This document shows, one piece after another, positions 33,049-41,989 of a DNA stretch of 64,000 nucleotides (position 1 is its first letter; each line of letters starts with the position of its first letter). Location: contig DEBR01000002.1 of the NCBI GenBank assembly GCA_002348615.1, forward strand, positions 121,441 through 185,440. Reading direction: 5' to 3'. The DNA comes from Candidatus Saccharibacteria bacterium UBA2951. Its GTDB lineage: Bacteria; Patescibacteriota; Saccharimonadia; Saccharimonadales; Saccharimonadaceae. The notes under the pieces are model-generated. The model did no database searches. It was not told the origin of the DNA and worked only from the letters and a program-made list of their open reading frames with translations. The position numbers and the translations under genes were made by a program.

Positions 33049-33552
33049 ATGAACGTACCTAACACTTACACCACCATTAACGAAACCGGGTGCTGCGCCG
33101 TCCCTGATGTTAGCGCCTGGGACAAGCAGGAAGTCACTTTTAAAAACAAATTGTTTATTCGTGGCTATACCCGAAGCATCATGTACGTACCGTTGAACAT
33201 GAGCAAGGTCATGACAATGTTGCAGCAGCAGGCGTCTGACGCCAACGCCGAAATGCCGCCACAGGAAGCCATGATTTTAAGCCGCGAACTTTCGCCGTGG
33301 AAGGGCGAGCACTTGTACGCCGTCAGTCACACGGTAGACGGCGCCGACAATATTTCGCTTATTGGCACGTATCTCACGAAAGTATTCGAAGGCCCGTTCA
33401 AAGACGCCGGCAAGTGGCACAAGCAGCTGATCGACTATGTGAACGAGCACCGAAAAGCCGTTAAAAATACCTACTTCTTTTACACCACGTGCCCAAACTG
33501 TGCTAAACACTACGGTAAAAACTATGTCATTGGCCTTGCACAAATTGCCTGA
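33049..33552 (+). CDS. Conserved hypothetical protein with CC and CxxC motifs
   Basis: 167 aa. Starts with the pattern TGCCAVPD...W followed by KLFIRGYTRSI and PLNMSKVMT, and ends with FFYTTCPNCAKHYGKNYV. From memory this matches an uncharacterised bacterial family sometimes labelled hydrolase without evidence. The CxxC near the C-terminus suggests a metal or redox site. AAGGAGGTG gives an unusually strong ribosome-binding site, so it may be well expressed. The next gene follows by 12 nt. Confidence 0.72.
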   Translation: MNVPNTYTTINETGCCAVPDVSAWDKQEVTFKNKLFIRGYTRSIMYVPLNMSKVMTMLQQQASDANAEMPPQEAMILSRELSPWKGEHLYAVSHTVDGADNISLIGTYLTKVFEGPFKDAGKWHKQLIDYVNEHRKAVKNTYFFYTTCPNCAKHYGKNYVIGLAQIA

Positions 33553-33564
33553 CAAGGGGGTTTT

Positions 33565-34095
33565 ATGAAAACATTTTGGAACATAGTAATAACAGTCGTA
33601 CTTGTTTCGGCGGCTGCTATGGGTATGTATTATGTCCAGCAATCGACGATTGACGATCTGACCGCCAAAAACAAATCGCTTACCAGTGATATTAAAAAGC
33701 TGAAGGCTGACAACAATACCCAAAATACCTCAGACAGCGACAAGCAAACAGCGTCCACGACATACAAGTCCGAAAAAGGCGTGACGGTCACGGTCGCTAC
33801 CCCTACCAACAGCGCCAAAGTTACCAGCCCACTAACGGTCACGGGTAGCGTGCCTGGTTCGTGGTCGTTCGAAGCCCAGTTTTCGGTTCGACTTATCGAC
33901 GCGCAGGGTAACCTGCTGGCAGACTCCCCTGCAAAGCTGCAAGGCGATTGGATGACTGACAATCTTGTGCCGTTCACCGCCACCCTTTCGTTCGGCCAAG
34001 GCGCCAGCAAGAATGGAACACTCGTTCTACTAAAGGACAATCCATCCGGCCTGGCGCAGAACAACGACAGCGTCGTTATTCCTGTCACGTTTTAG
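33565..34095 (+). CDS. Membrane-anchored Gmad2-like domain protein
   Basis: 176 aa. An N-terminal membrane helix (about residues 4-24), a short coiled-coil linker (DLTAKNKSLTSDIKKLK) and an immunoglobulin-like domain (about 75-176: SPLTVTGSVPGSWSFEAQF, then DWMTDNLVPF) of the Gmad2 type known from spore-germination and secreted proteins. It should sit on the outer face of the membrane. GGGGG precedes the ATG. It abuts the convergent ZIP gene with no gap. Confidence 0.8.
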   Translation: MKTFWNIVITVVLVSAAAMGMYYVQQSTIDDLTAKNKSLTSDIKKLKADNNTQNTSDSDKQTASTTYKSEKGVTVTVATPTNSAKVTSPLTVTGSVPGSWSFEAQFSVRLIDAQGNLLADSPAKLQGDWMTDNLVPFTATLSFGQGASKNGTLVLLKDNPSGLAQNNDSVVIPVTF

Positions 34096-34824
34096 CTAGT
34101 CAAGAATACTAATCCAAAATGCCACGCCGAACCCTAGCGTGGTCATGATTCCGGCTAGTTGCCCGGTGTCTTCGAACGCTTCCGGCATCATGGTGTCGGC
34201 CAGCATGGTCAGCAGTGCCCCAGCCGAGAACGCGAGCGTGAATGCCACCGTGTCTGGCGACGCTTTTTCAAACAGGGCGAACCCGGCAAACGACGCAAGG
34301 CCCGACACTACGACCACGCTTAGCCACATGGCAAGTAAATGTAGCCGCTTCCAGCCGTTCTGCAAAAGACCGCTGGTAGACCCGATCGCTTCCGGTAAGT
34401 TCGACAAAAACACGGCAACAAGCATAGCTACGCCGACTGCTCCGCCATGCACGATACTTAGTCCGATCACGATTGATTCCGGAATACCGTCGAGCACTGC
34501 ACCAAGCACGATTCCAAGCGGTGACCCGTCTTCGTGGCCACCCATTTTTTTGCGGCGCTTGCCACCCTTCTTGTTTATAAAGTAGTTGCCCGCAAAGAAC
34601 GTTACCGCGCCGCCGACTAATCCAAGTGCCAGCCCCCAGCTTGCACCGGCGGTCTTAAATGCTTCTTCAGCAAGTTCAAACGCAATGGCGCTTATTAGTA
34701 CGCCCACACCAAACGCCATGATTATACCGACCACCCGTTTGGGTATGTCCCACTTCATGCTTATGAGCGCGCCGACGACTAGCGAAGATGCGGCTGCCGT
34801 TCCCCAAAAGATTGCTTCTAACAT
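34096..34824 (-). CDS. ZIP-family divalent metal transporter
   Basis: 242 aa with about eight hydrophobic helices. The transport-site helices read GAVLDGIPESIVIGLS and VFLSNLPEAIGS, typical ZIP metal-binding patterns (helices 4 and 5), and a basic cytoplasmic loop (KKGGKRRKKMGGHEDG) with one His lies before helix 4. It probably moves Zn2+ or another divalent ion into the cell. No convincing SD is visible. Confidence 0.9.
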   Translation of the reverse strand: MLEAIFWGTAAASSLVVGALISMKWDIPKRVVGIIMAFGVGVLISAIAFELAEEAFKTAGASWGLALGLVGGAVTFFAGNYFINKKGGKRRKKMGGHEDGSPLGIVLGAVLDGIPESIVIGLSIVHGGAVGVAMLVAVFLSNLPEAIGSTSGLLQNGWKRLHLLAMWLSVVVVSGLASFAGFALFEKASPDTVAFTLAFSAGALLTMLADTMMPEAFEDTGQLAGIMTTLGFGVAFWISILD

Positions 34825-34867
34825 ATGCCTTGTCTAATTAAGCTGTAGTTCATTGACTGAGCCTCTA

Positions 34868-35269
34868 CTAGATCCCTAACACTCGGGATACCCAAAACGC
34901 ACCGCTAGCGGTCACGGCCGTGATAATTATTCCCCATATTAGATCTATGACAGTAATTTTTAACGGGAAATCTTTCATGGTCGCCAGGTTGGTTAAATCG
35001 TATGTTGAATACGCGACTAGCCCAAATAAGGCTCCAAGCACGGTAGCGTATAGCAAAGAATCCATCTGCACAGCGGGATTAACCACAAAGACCACCACGC
35101 CAACTACGTAAATTACGTAAAATGCCAGCGCCGCAGCCATGTTGGGTTTCTTGCGCAACAATTTTCCCATTTCATCGTAATACAATTTCTTCGCCACGAA
35201 TCCAAGCCATATAAAATCCAGGATTCCCATTATTACTCCGGCACTCAGTAACTCAATAAGTATTTTCAT
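34868..35269 (-). CDS. DUF2177 family membrane protein
   Basis: 133 aa with four hydrophobic helices and the family pattern LDFIWLGFVAKKLYY near the N-terminus and AYSTYDLTNLATMKDFP in the third quarter. Function unknown. The ATG at 35269 is chosen because TAAAAT lies seven bases upstream (leaderless); an ATG three codons earlier overlaps that box. Confidence 0.83.
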   Translation of the reverse strand: MKILIELLSAGVIMGILDFIWLGFVAKKLYYDEMGKLLRKKPNMAAALAFYVIYVVGVVVFVVNPAVQMDSLLYATVLGALFGLVAYSTYDLTNLATMKDFPLKITVIDLIWGIIITAVTASGAFWVSRVLGI

Positions 35270-35341
35270 TACATTCATTTTAGTCTCTTTTATATGTTTA
35301 CACTAGCCGTGTGTGAGAGTGCTCTTGTTATACTAAAACGA

Positions 35342-35965
35342 ATGACAAAATGCATTGCCGTTCTCGGAGCAAATGGTAGAAGTGGAAGGGAGTTTGTATT
35401 GGCAGCGCTTGCCGCTGGATACACTGTTCGAGCAGGTGTTCACGGCGGCTCAATCGAGCCTAAAAAAGGATTGAATGTTATTGACTGCGATGCGACCAAT
35501 CAAGCCGACGTCGCACGATTACTTAATGGTGCTGATTTTGTCGTCAGCCTTATTGGCCATGTACCTGGCAGCCCAAAGGAAGTTCAAACCAATGCTATTA
35601 AAACAATCATTCAAGCCATGCGGACAAAGAATCTTACTCGCATAGTATCACTCACTGGGACCGGCGTTCGCTTTCCCGGAGACAGACCTTCGCTTATCGA
35701 CCGGCTGGCTAATTTTTCTATAAAAATCATTGATCCAAACCGAGTTAAAGATGGTATCTCTCATGCCAAAGTCTTACAGAGCTCGCAGCTAAACTGGACG
35801 ATTGTGCGTGTTCTAAAGCTTACAAATGGTCCTGCCAGCGAACTGCGGCTTACTTCTGGCGGCCCAGCCAAGCAATTAACCTCGCGTGCTGAAGTAGCTC
35901 AGGCAATCTTGCGAATATTAGAAGATCCGGAATTTTATCAAAAGGCTCCAGTTATAAGCAAATAA
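35342..35965 (+). CDS. Atypical SDR / NmrA-like NAD(P)-binding protein
   Basis: 207 aa. Rossmann N-terminus CIAVLGANGRSGREFV (GxxGxxG, about residues 4-18), then DCDATNQADV and VSLIGHVPGS, as in SDR_a5/NAD(P)H-binding proteins. The classical YxxxK is absent, so it may be a redox sensor or an isomerase-like member rather than a dehydrogenase. It is richer in A/T-ending codons than its neighbours. TATACT seven bases before the ATG gives a leaderless mRNA. Confidence 0.85.
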   Translation: MTKCIAVLGANGRSGREFVLAALAAGYTVRAGVHGGSIEPKKGLNVIDCDATNQADVARLLNGADFVVSLIGHVPGSPKEVQTNAIKTIIQAMRTKNLTRIVSLTGTGVRFPGDRPSLIDRLANFSIKIIDPNRVKDGISHAKVLQSSQLNWTIVRVLKLTNGPASELRLTSGGPAKQLTSRAEVAQAILRILEDPEFYQKAPVISK

Positions 35966-36127
35966 CCCTCATTAATTAAGCGTATATCCACCAAAATCGC
36001 TGAATATATTCTTCGTTATCTTAAGGTCGCTCATCGAACATTGTTAAAACCACATTCTTTCACTATCATGAATGTTATTTCGTTCTCATATTTTTAGGCG
36101 TATACTTTGCTAATCAGGAGATTACTA

Positions 36128-36367
36128 ATGTGTAACGAACAAACCCACCAAACTCTAACGCGCCCAGAACACTTTGTGCGTCACACCATGGAAGTCGAGC
36201 GCGCCTGCGCCTTAACCCGCCGCGGGCTTGGTAACGTGTCGCTTGAAAAAGTCATGCAAGACGCCGAAGAGGCCCTGTCGCTCGCCGACAAAGATGTTGC
36301 CGTCGCATGTACGCACATGCTTCAGTTAGTCGTATCTGGTAAGTTACCTGAAGCGGCCAAGTTGTAG
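36128..36367 (+). CDS. Small hypothetical protein, 79 aa
   Basis: Not recognised. Soluble, His-containing N-terminus and helical remainder, no known motif. A Shine-Dalgarno AGGAG lies eight bases before the ATG at 36128, and TATACT is about 28 bases upstream. It ends just before the heat-shock promoter of hsp20. Confidence 0.6.
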   Translation: MCNEQTHQTLTRPEHFVRHTMEVERACALTRRGLGNVSLEKVMQDAEEALSLADKDVAVACTHMLQLVVSGKLPEAAKL

Positions 36368-36389
36368 CAATCCGTAAGTCATTCAATAA

Positions 36390-36428
36390 TTAGCACTCTT
36401 GACACGAGAGTGCTAATTTTTTTATAAT
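36390..36428 (+). promoter_or_regulatory. Perfect CIRCE (HrcA operator) within the hsp20 promoter
   Basis: TTAGCACTC (36390-36398), nine bases, GAGTGCTAA (36408-36416): an exact match to the CIRCE consensus bound by HrcA. TTGACA (36399-36404) lies in the spacer, and TATAAT (36423-36428) follows 18 nt later, so bound HrcA covers the -35 region. It predicts an hrcA gene elsewhere in the genome and heat-inducible hsp20. Confidence 0.95.
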
Positions 36429-36485
36429 TGTAGGTAGAAAAGGTGCAGCCTTTTCGCATTAACAATCAAATGAAAGGGGGTTACT

Positions 36486-36908
36486 ATGAGTAACTTAATT
36501 AAGTTTGATCCGTTTGCGGAAATCCAAGCCCTACAGAAGCAATTCTTCTCAGACGATTGGTTTTCGCCGATCAAAAGCATGCAAATGCCAACCACGGACG
36601 TTTACACGTCAAAGGATGACAAGGAGCTCACGGTCGAAGCCCACCTGCCTAACTTTGACCAAAAAGACGTCGACATCAGCATAGACAAAGGCAATCTTGT
36701 CATCCGCGCCGAACGCCACGAGCAAGAAAAGGACAAGGACAAAAAGTACATCGTCCGCGAAAGTTCAAGTAGCTTCTACCGCAGCATTCGCCTGCCCGAA
36801 GCCGCCGATGAAGACTCCATAAAAGCCAAAATGAAAGACGGAGTCTTAAAGGTAACGGTGCAGTTTAAAGAGCTGCCAAAGCCGAAGCAAATCGCGATTG
36901 AAGCATAA
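36486..36908 (+). CDS. Hsp20 / alpha-crystallin small heat-shock protein
   Basis: 140 aa ATP-independent holdase. The alpha-crystallin domain spans about residues 40-135: PTTDVYTSKDDKELTVEAHLP, then DVDISIDKGNLVIRAE, and the A-x-x-x-x-GVLKVTV motif (AKMKDGVLKVTV). A short I/V-rich C-terminal extension follows. AAAGGGGG lies before the ATG, and the promoter carries a perfect CIRCE element, so it is heat-regulated through HrcA. Confidence 0.94.
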   Translation: MSNLIKFDPFAEIQALQKQFFSDDWFSPIKSMQMPTTDVYTSKDDKELTVEAHLPNFDQKDVDISIDKGNLVIRAERHEQEKDKDKKYIVRESSSSFYRSIRLPEAADEDSIKAKMKDGVLKVTVQFKELPKPKQIAIEA

Positions 36909-36939
36909 GCAACATAAGCAGCGCCATATACGGCGCTGC

Positions 36940-39900
36940 TTAATCTATCAGGCTCGCTCCGCATTTCATATCTCGTTTACTCCACTGATCTCCATAAGCC
37001 TTGGCTTGTTCAAGCACTAATGAAGTCGCCAACGCCTGCTGATCTGGCGGGTATCCATACTTATTGAGTGTTTTCTTTACGTTCACTCGTAGCTTTGCCT
37101 GCACTCGTTCACGCACTTGCCAGTCAATTGTGGCATCGTTACGTACCTGTTGAACTAATACTCGTGCCAGGTCTCGCAATTTATCGTCGTGCATGACTTC
37201 AGTAGCGCTACCGTTAGCAACTAACGCATCATAGAACAACACTTCGTCTTCATTGAGCCCCAATGACTCTTGATGCTCTTCAGACTCACGCAGCTTATTT
37301 GCAATGCTTATTAATTCTTCAATAACCTGAGCTGCTTCAATGGTGCCATTTTTGTAACTAGTGAGTGCGGCTTCAAGCATGGCCGAAAACTCGCCAGTCT
37401 TGACTACATTCATGCCAAACTTTGCTTTTACTTCATCTTTAAGTAATTTCTGCAGCGCTTCAACGGCAAGGTTTTTTCGTTCCATGCCACGCACTTCAGC
37501 CAAGAACTCGTCAGAGAGCACTGAGAGGTTTGGTTTTTCTAAGCCTGCTGCAGCAAAAACGTCGACCACGCCGACGGGTGCAATAGCTTTATCGACAATT
37601 TGCTTTAAAGCCATTCGATATTCGGCATCTGTTACGCCACCACGTGTAGATTCACTCAGTTTGTTGAGTCGAGCATTAATTGCTTGGAAAAATGCGACTT
37701 TCTCACGAAGCATTAATGCATCTGGGTGTGGCATTGACAGCGCAAACGCCTTACTCAGTTCAAGTACATGCTGCTTTAGTCGTTTTTCTCCGTCTTCAAC
37801 AGACAATATGTGCTCCTGAGCATCAAGAATAATTTGCAGTTGATCATGAGTGTTAGCAGCAAAATATCGGTCATAATCAAATCCGTGGAATAAGTCGCTT
37901 ACAATCTCAAAGCGACGCTTCATTTCGGCTACCGCTTCGGCAATGTCGAGCGTAGGCTTACCTTCACCGCCGCTTGTTGTGTAGGTCTCTAGTGCATCAC
38001 GAAGCGATGCGGCAACTCCAAGGTAATCTACGACCAAGCCACCTTTCTTGCCAGGGTATACACGGTTTACACGAGCAATCGCTTGCATGAGGTTATGACC
38101 TTTAAGCGGCTTGTCGAGGTACATTGTGTGCATACTGGGCACATCAAATCCGGTGAGCCACATGTCGCAAACGATGACGAGTTTAAGGTCGGAACCGTCT
38201 TTTTTAATTCGTTTTGCAATATCACGCACCCGGTCTTTGCTGCGAATGTGCTGCTGTAGCTCTTCATCGTCGGACGCACTGCCAGTAATAATCACTTTTA
38301 TGTAACCTTCATCATCCTTGTCACTGTGCCAGTTCGGCTTTATGGCAATTATTTGATCGTATAGATCAGCCGCTATATGCCGACTCATCGTTACAATCAT
38401 GCCCTTGCCTTCTAACACCGACAATCGCTCTTCAAAGTGGGTCACAATATCTTTTGCTACGAGCTCAAGTCGCTGGCTATTACCGACAATTGCTTCTTTT
38501 TGAGCATACTCTGCCTTAAGACGATCTTGCCGAGTCATTTCTTCACCTTCAAGCAGGTCATCAACCTCTTCATCGAGCCACCGCTTGGTGTCTTCGTCCA
38601 TGTTCAAGTCAATCAAGCGACTTTCGTAATAGATTGGCACGGTTGCTTCATCATTAACCGCCCGTTGAATATCATATACATCAATGTAGTCACCAAACAC
38701 CGCTGGTGTACTTTTGTCTTCGCGTTCAATTGGCGTACCCGTAAACCCAATGTAGCTGGCATTCGGTAAAGCATCGCGCATGTATTTTGCGTTGCCGTAG
38801 ACGGTTTTTGCCTCGCTCGTTTTTTCGTCTACCTGCACACGTGCTTTTAATCCGTATTGACTACGATGCGCTTCGTCAGCGATCACTACAATATTCGTGC
38901 GATCACTTAGCTGCGGATAAGTGTCTCCGCCATCTTCGGGCGAAAACTTTTGAATAGTCGTAAATATCACGCCGCCAGATTCACGCGTTAGTAAATCACG
39001 TAAATTATTGCGACTCTCTGCCTGTACCGGGTCTTGCCTAAGTAAATCTTTGCACGCGGCAAAAGTGCCGAATAATTGTCCATCCAGGTCGTTACGGTCG
39101 GTGACGACAACTATGGTTGGGTTCTCAAGTGCTGGATCGCTGATTAACTTTCCGGCATAAAACAGCATGCTTAAGCTTTTGCCAGAGCCTTGCGTGTGCC
39201 ATACCACACCAGCCTTGTGATCAGCCTCCGGCTTTGACGCATCAATAGTTCGTTGCAATGCTTTGTTGACTGCCCAGTACTGGTGGTATGCGGCCAGTTT
39301 TTTAATAAACTTCGATTCGTCTTTGCTATCAGACTCAAACACCACAAAGTTTCGCACTATATCGAGTAGTCGCGCTTTTTCGAACATGCCGCGCGTCAGT
39401 ATATCCATTTGCACAATTTGGTCTTTTTGGACTTCGCCTTCGATAGTTTTCCAGGTCATAAACCTCTCGAACTGCGAACTAATTGTGCCTACTTTTGCAT
39501 CTAGTCCGTCACTAATGACACACATTTCGTTAAAACGAAACAGGCTACTTATTTGCTTTTTGTAGGTTTGAATTTGCTGGTAGGCTTTTTCTAAACTCGC
39601 CTGTGCATCGGCGGCGTTCTTAAGCTCAATCACTACCAACGGTATGCCGTTCACAAACAAAACAATGTCTGGTCGGCGGTTAATGCCGTCTTGAATAACC
39701 GTTAGTTGGTTTATTGCTACAAAATCATTATTTTCTGGGTTATCAAAGTCAAACAATTGCACCTGTGCAGTGCGAACCGTTGCGTCTGCGTGACGGTATT
39801 CGACATCCACACCATCGGTAAGTAGGGCGTGAAAATCTTTGTTGTCGGCAAATAAATCAGCTGAGCTCGTGCGCGCAATTCGTTTTAGCGCTTCGTCTCG

Positions 39901-40083
39901 GTTTTCTTGTGGAATATCTGGATTCAGTCTTGTCAGTGCAATGTCTAACCGACGATTCAAAATAACATCGCTATACTCTCGCTCCATCGTGCCATCTGGT
40001 CCAATCGTTGGACCATTCACGATTTCCCAGCCCATTTGAGCTAGTGTGTCGAGAGTGCTTTGTTCGATCTTATCTTCTGTCAT
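36940..40083 (-). CDS. hsdR: Type I restriction enzyme R subunit
   Basis: 1047 aa, the DNA-translocating nuclease subunit. The N-terminal PD-(D/E)xK nuclease has RPDIVLFVNGIPLVVIELKN (about residues 137-156). The helicase motor has Walker A TQGSGKSLSM, DEAH box IADEAHRSQYG, and GFTGTP. A long helical C-terminal domain binds the MTase core. It is the last gene of an eight-gene operon, 16 nt after the Abi_C-like gene. The frame is intact. Confidence 0.96.
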   Translation of the reverse strand: MTEDKIEQSTLDTLAQMGWEIVNGPTIGPDGTMEREYSDVILNRRLDIALTRLNPDIPQENRDEALKRIARTSSADLFADNKDFHALLTDGVDVEYRHADATVRTAQVQLFDFDNPENNDFVAINQLTVIQDGINRRPDIVLFVNGIPLVVIELKNAADAQASLEKAYQQIQTYKKQISSLFRFNEMCVISDGLDAKVGTISSQFERFMTWKTIEGEVQKDQIVQMDILTRGMFEKARLLDIVRNFVVFESDSKDESKFIKKLAAYHQYWAVNKALQRTIDASKPEADHKAGVVWHTQGSGKSLSMLFYAGKLISDPALENPTIVVVTDRNDLDGQLFGTFAACKDLLRQDPVQAESRNNLRDLLTRESGGVIFTTIQKFSPEDGGDTYPQLSDRTNIVVIADEAHRSQYGLKARVQVDEKTSEAKTVYGNAKYMRDALPNASYIGFTGTPIEREDKSTPAVFGDYIDVYDIQRAVNDEATVPIYYESRLIDLNMDEDTKRWLDEEVDDLLEGEEMTRQDRLKAEYAQKEAIVGNSQRLELVAKDIVTHFEERLSVLEGKGMIVTMSRHIAADLYDQIIAIKPNWHSDKDDEGYIKVIITGSASDDEELQQHIRSKDRVRDIAKRIKKDGSDLKLVIVCDMWLTGFDVPSMHTMYLDKPLKGHNLMQAIARVNRVYPGKKGGLVVDYLGVAASLRDALETYTTSGGEGKPTLDIAEAVAEMKRRFEIVSDLFHGFDYDRYFAANTHDQLQIILDAQEHILSVEDGEKRLKQHVLELSKAFALSMPHPDALMLREKVAFFQAINARLNKLSESTRGGVTDAEYRMALKQIVDKAIAPVGVVDVFAAAGLEKPNLSVLSDEFLAEVRGMERKNLAVEALQKLLKDEVKAKFGMNVVKTGEFSAMLEAALTSYKNGTIEAAQVIEELISIANKLRESEEHQESLGLNEDEVLFYDALVANGSATEVMHDDKLRDLARVLVQQVRNDATIDWQVRERVQAKLRVNVKKTLNKYGYPPDQQALATSLVLEQAKAYGDQWSKRDMKCGASLID

Positions 40084-40099
40084 TTATCTGTATTATATC

Positions 40100-40774
40100 T
40101 TAAGCAGTTTCTATCTCTGCCTCGTCTTCTTCGGGTCTCTGGCGATATTCCGTTAATGCTGCACGGTAACTCGTCGGATCGGTATTAAATAGTACTTCAC
40201 TTGGCCGCATCTCCTGGCCCAAAACTGCTGGCCATTCCTCAGACTCATCTATATATTCATTAAAATCGTTATGGTCTTCAAAGCGAAGTCGTGCATAAAG
40301 ATGAGCCTCTGATACGGAATGGCGATTCAGGAAAAGTGCCGCGATAGACAGTGCTTCTCGCGCAATAAAGTGGGCCTCGTGGAGCCCAAGAAGATTTTCA
40401 GAGTATGCATCTTGTCCGTGAGAAGTCGCTCCATTACTATTTCGAGTCTGCCCAATTATTAGCGTGAGTTTCGAACAAGCTTCGTCAATTCTACTTTCTA
40501 CGTCAGAATCTTCTGATAAATTAATGCACGCCTTTGCCTGACTATAAAGTTCAGGAAATGTAGGCGGACCACCCCTTGCGCCAGGTGCTACATCCCCATT
40601 ATGGTCCGTCACTATCGTGCGGTAAACGCACTCCAATAGGGCTTTTGCCTCTTCTACTATTGATCCAGGCGTTCCTGTAGTCAGGGCACTTTTTAATGCC
40701 TCCAGCCGCTCCTCAAAGTGACTCGCTGCGCGGATAGTTAATCCGCCAGTAAAAAATGGATCAACCGGCTCCAT
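40100..40774 (-). CDS. Abi_C-like (HEPN-type) protein inside the restriction operon
   Basis: 224 aa. The segment ALLECVYRTIVTDHNG followed by KLTLIIGQTRNSNGATSHG and EAHFIAREALSIAALFLN resembles the C-terminal abortive-infection domain (Abi_C), whose RN-x-x-G...HG motif is a HEPN-type RNase signature. Here R111 and H119 are separated by seven residues, one more than I expect for the motif. A second half of about 80 residues is specific. Its start overlaps hsdS by 14 bases, so it belongs to the operon. An abortive-infection role is inference. Confidence 0.66.
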   Translation of the reverse strand: MEPVDPFFTGGLTIRAASHFEERLEALKSALTTGTPGSIVEEAKALLECVYRTIVTDHNGDVAPGARGGPPTFPELYSQAKACINLSEDSDVESRIDEACSKLTLIIGQTRNSNGATSHGQDAYSENLLGLHEAHFIAREALSIAALFLNRHSVSEAHLYARLRFEDHNDFNEYIDESEEWPAVLGQEMRPSEVLFNTDPTSYRAALTEYRQRPEEDEAEIETA

Positions 40775-41903
40775 CAATCTTTACTTTTCCAGTAATTAAT
40801 CGAGAGAGGAGGGTGTCGCGGAGGGTGGTTAGGGTTTGGACTTGTTCTTCATTTTTGCGGCGTTGGGCAAACATAGGATCAATTTTTTCACAAAAGTATT
40901 TTACTAATTCATTTGGCGGCAATTTTATTTTGAAGCTGTTCATAGCTTTCTGGTTTATCTTTAATTGAACCGCGCCGCTAATTAACGACTGTACATTCGC
41001 CAGTGATAGTAGGAGATAAAGATATTCAACAGTGAATGGTGTTTTTGTCTGCAGAATGTGAGTATGGTTATTCACCCAAAATTTACCCCAAACATATTGA
41101 AGGTACGGTGTGCCATCTGATTTGATGACACTTCCGTCTTCTGCGAGCAATAGATACGTTCCATCAAATAAATAATCATTTACATAATCCATGACTGATG
41201 TTGCCCCGAAGTATCTATACTCTCCCTGCATTTCGGCTCTCTGTCTAGATGAAAGTGGTTTTCGTTTTGAGTCAAAGTTGACAATGATGTCGCCTAGTAC
41301 TCCATCCTCCCATTTCTCCGCCTCAGGATTATCTATAAAATAATGACGAAAGAGCGTTTGTCCCATCTGTTCGAGTGTTTCGTTCATTTTGCGACTCAGC
41401 TCAATTTTTTCATCAATCAACCTAAGAATGTATGCAATTTTCTTTTGCTGATTAATATCAGGTAACATTACCTTTAGATTCGCGAGTTTCAACCTTGAGA
41501 GTTCAGTCTGACCAGTGCTACCTTCTGCCAGCTCCTCAATCTCTTTCTCTCGACCCTTCAGGGCATAACCAAGGAATAGCGGATCGACTAGATCGGGGTT
41601 TGCTCGTACGATCGTGATGTGACTATCTACAGTTGCAGGCATTGCTGAACCATAGAATTGGCCTACGCGCCCAAGGGTGCCCTGACCCGTTGAGTTAATT
41701 AGAATGTCATTTGGTATGAGTATTCTGTCTTCATTTACTTTCTTTGCAATGAAATCGGTAAATCGTGCTTGCTCTAGTGATACACGCCAATCTCTGATAC
41801 ATTTTTGGTTTAAGACATAGAATCCCTCTGTATCCGTATATTTAGGTGCTGCGCCTCTGGCGAGAAATTCCGTGATATCACTAAGCAAAACAGTCTTGGT
41901 CAT
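40761..41903 (-). CDS. hsdS: Type I restriction specificity subunit
   Basis: 380 aa with two target-recognition domains separated by a conserved helical spacer: a central LINQQKKIAYILRLIDEKIELSRKMNETLEQ type coiled coil and a C-terminal repeat TLTTLRDTLLSRLITGKV. Each half recognises one part of a bipartite site. The start codon overlaps the stop of a 29-codon mini-gene by ATGA. No internal repeats or inverted hsdS copies suggest phase variation. Confidence 0.93.
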   Translation of the reverse strand: MTKTVLLSDITEFLARGAAPKYTDTEGFYVLNQKCIRDWRVSLEQARFTDFIAKKVNEDRILIPNDILINSTGQGTLGRVGQFYGSAMPATVDSHITIVRANPDLVDPLFLGYALKGREKEIEELAEGSTGQTELSRLKLANLKVMLPDINQQKKIAYILRLIDEKIELSRKMNETLEQMGQTLFRHYFIDNPEAEKWEDGVLGDIIVNFDSKRKPLSSRQRAEMQGEYRYFGATSVMDYVNDYLFDGTYLLLAEDGSVIKSDGTPYLQYVWGKFWVNNHTHILQTKTPFTVEYLYLLLSLANVQSLISGAVQLKINQKAMNSFKIKLPPNELVKYFCEKIDPMFAQRRKNEEQVQTLTTLRDTLLSRLITGKVKIDGAG

Positions 41904-41989
41904 TGAGTATCCTCGCTGTCACTAGGATCTTCACTCGGAAGCTCGATATTCTCAAGTGTTAGGCTTTTGATTTCAATCTCGTCATTCAT
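41900..41989 (-). CDS. 29-aa acidic mini-protein between hsdM and hsdS
   Basis: A 30-codon frame (MNDEIEIKSL...PSDSEDTQ, then TGA) whose ATG overlaps the stop of the 3-TM gene by ATGA and whose TGA overlaps the hsdS start by ATGA. Coupling at both ends is hard to explain by chance and suggests a translated gene. The peptide is strongly acidic, with about a third Asp and Glu. It could regulate the restriction complex, mimic DNA, or only carry translation across to hsdS. I know of no similar annotated protein. Confidence 0.62.
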   Translation of the reverse strand: MNDEIEIKSLTLENIELPSEDPSDSEDTQ

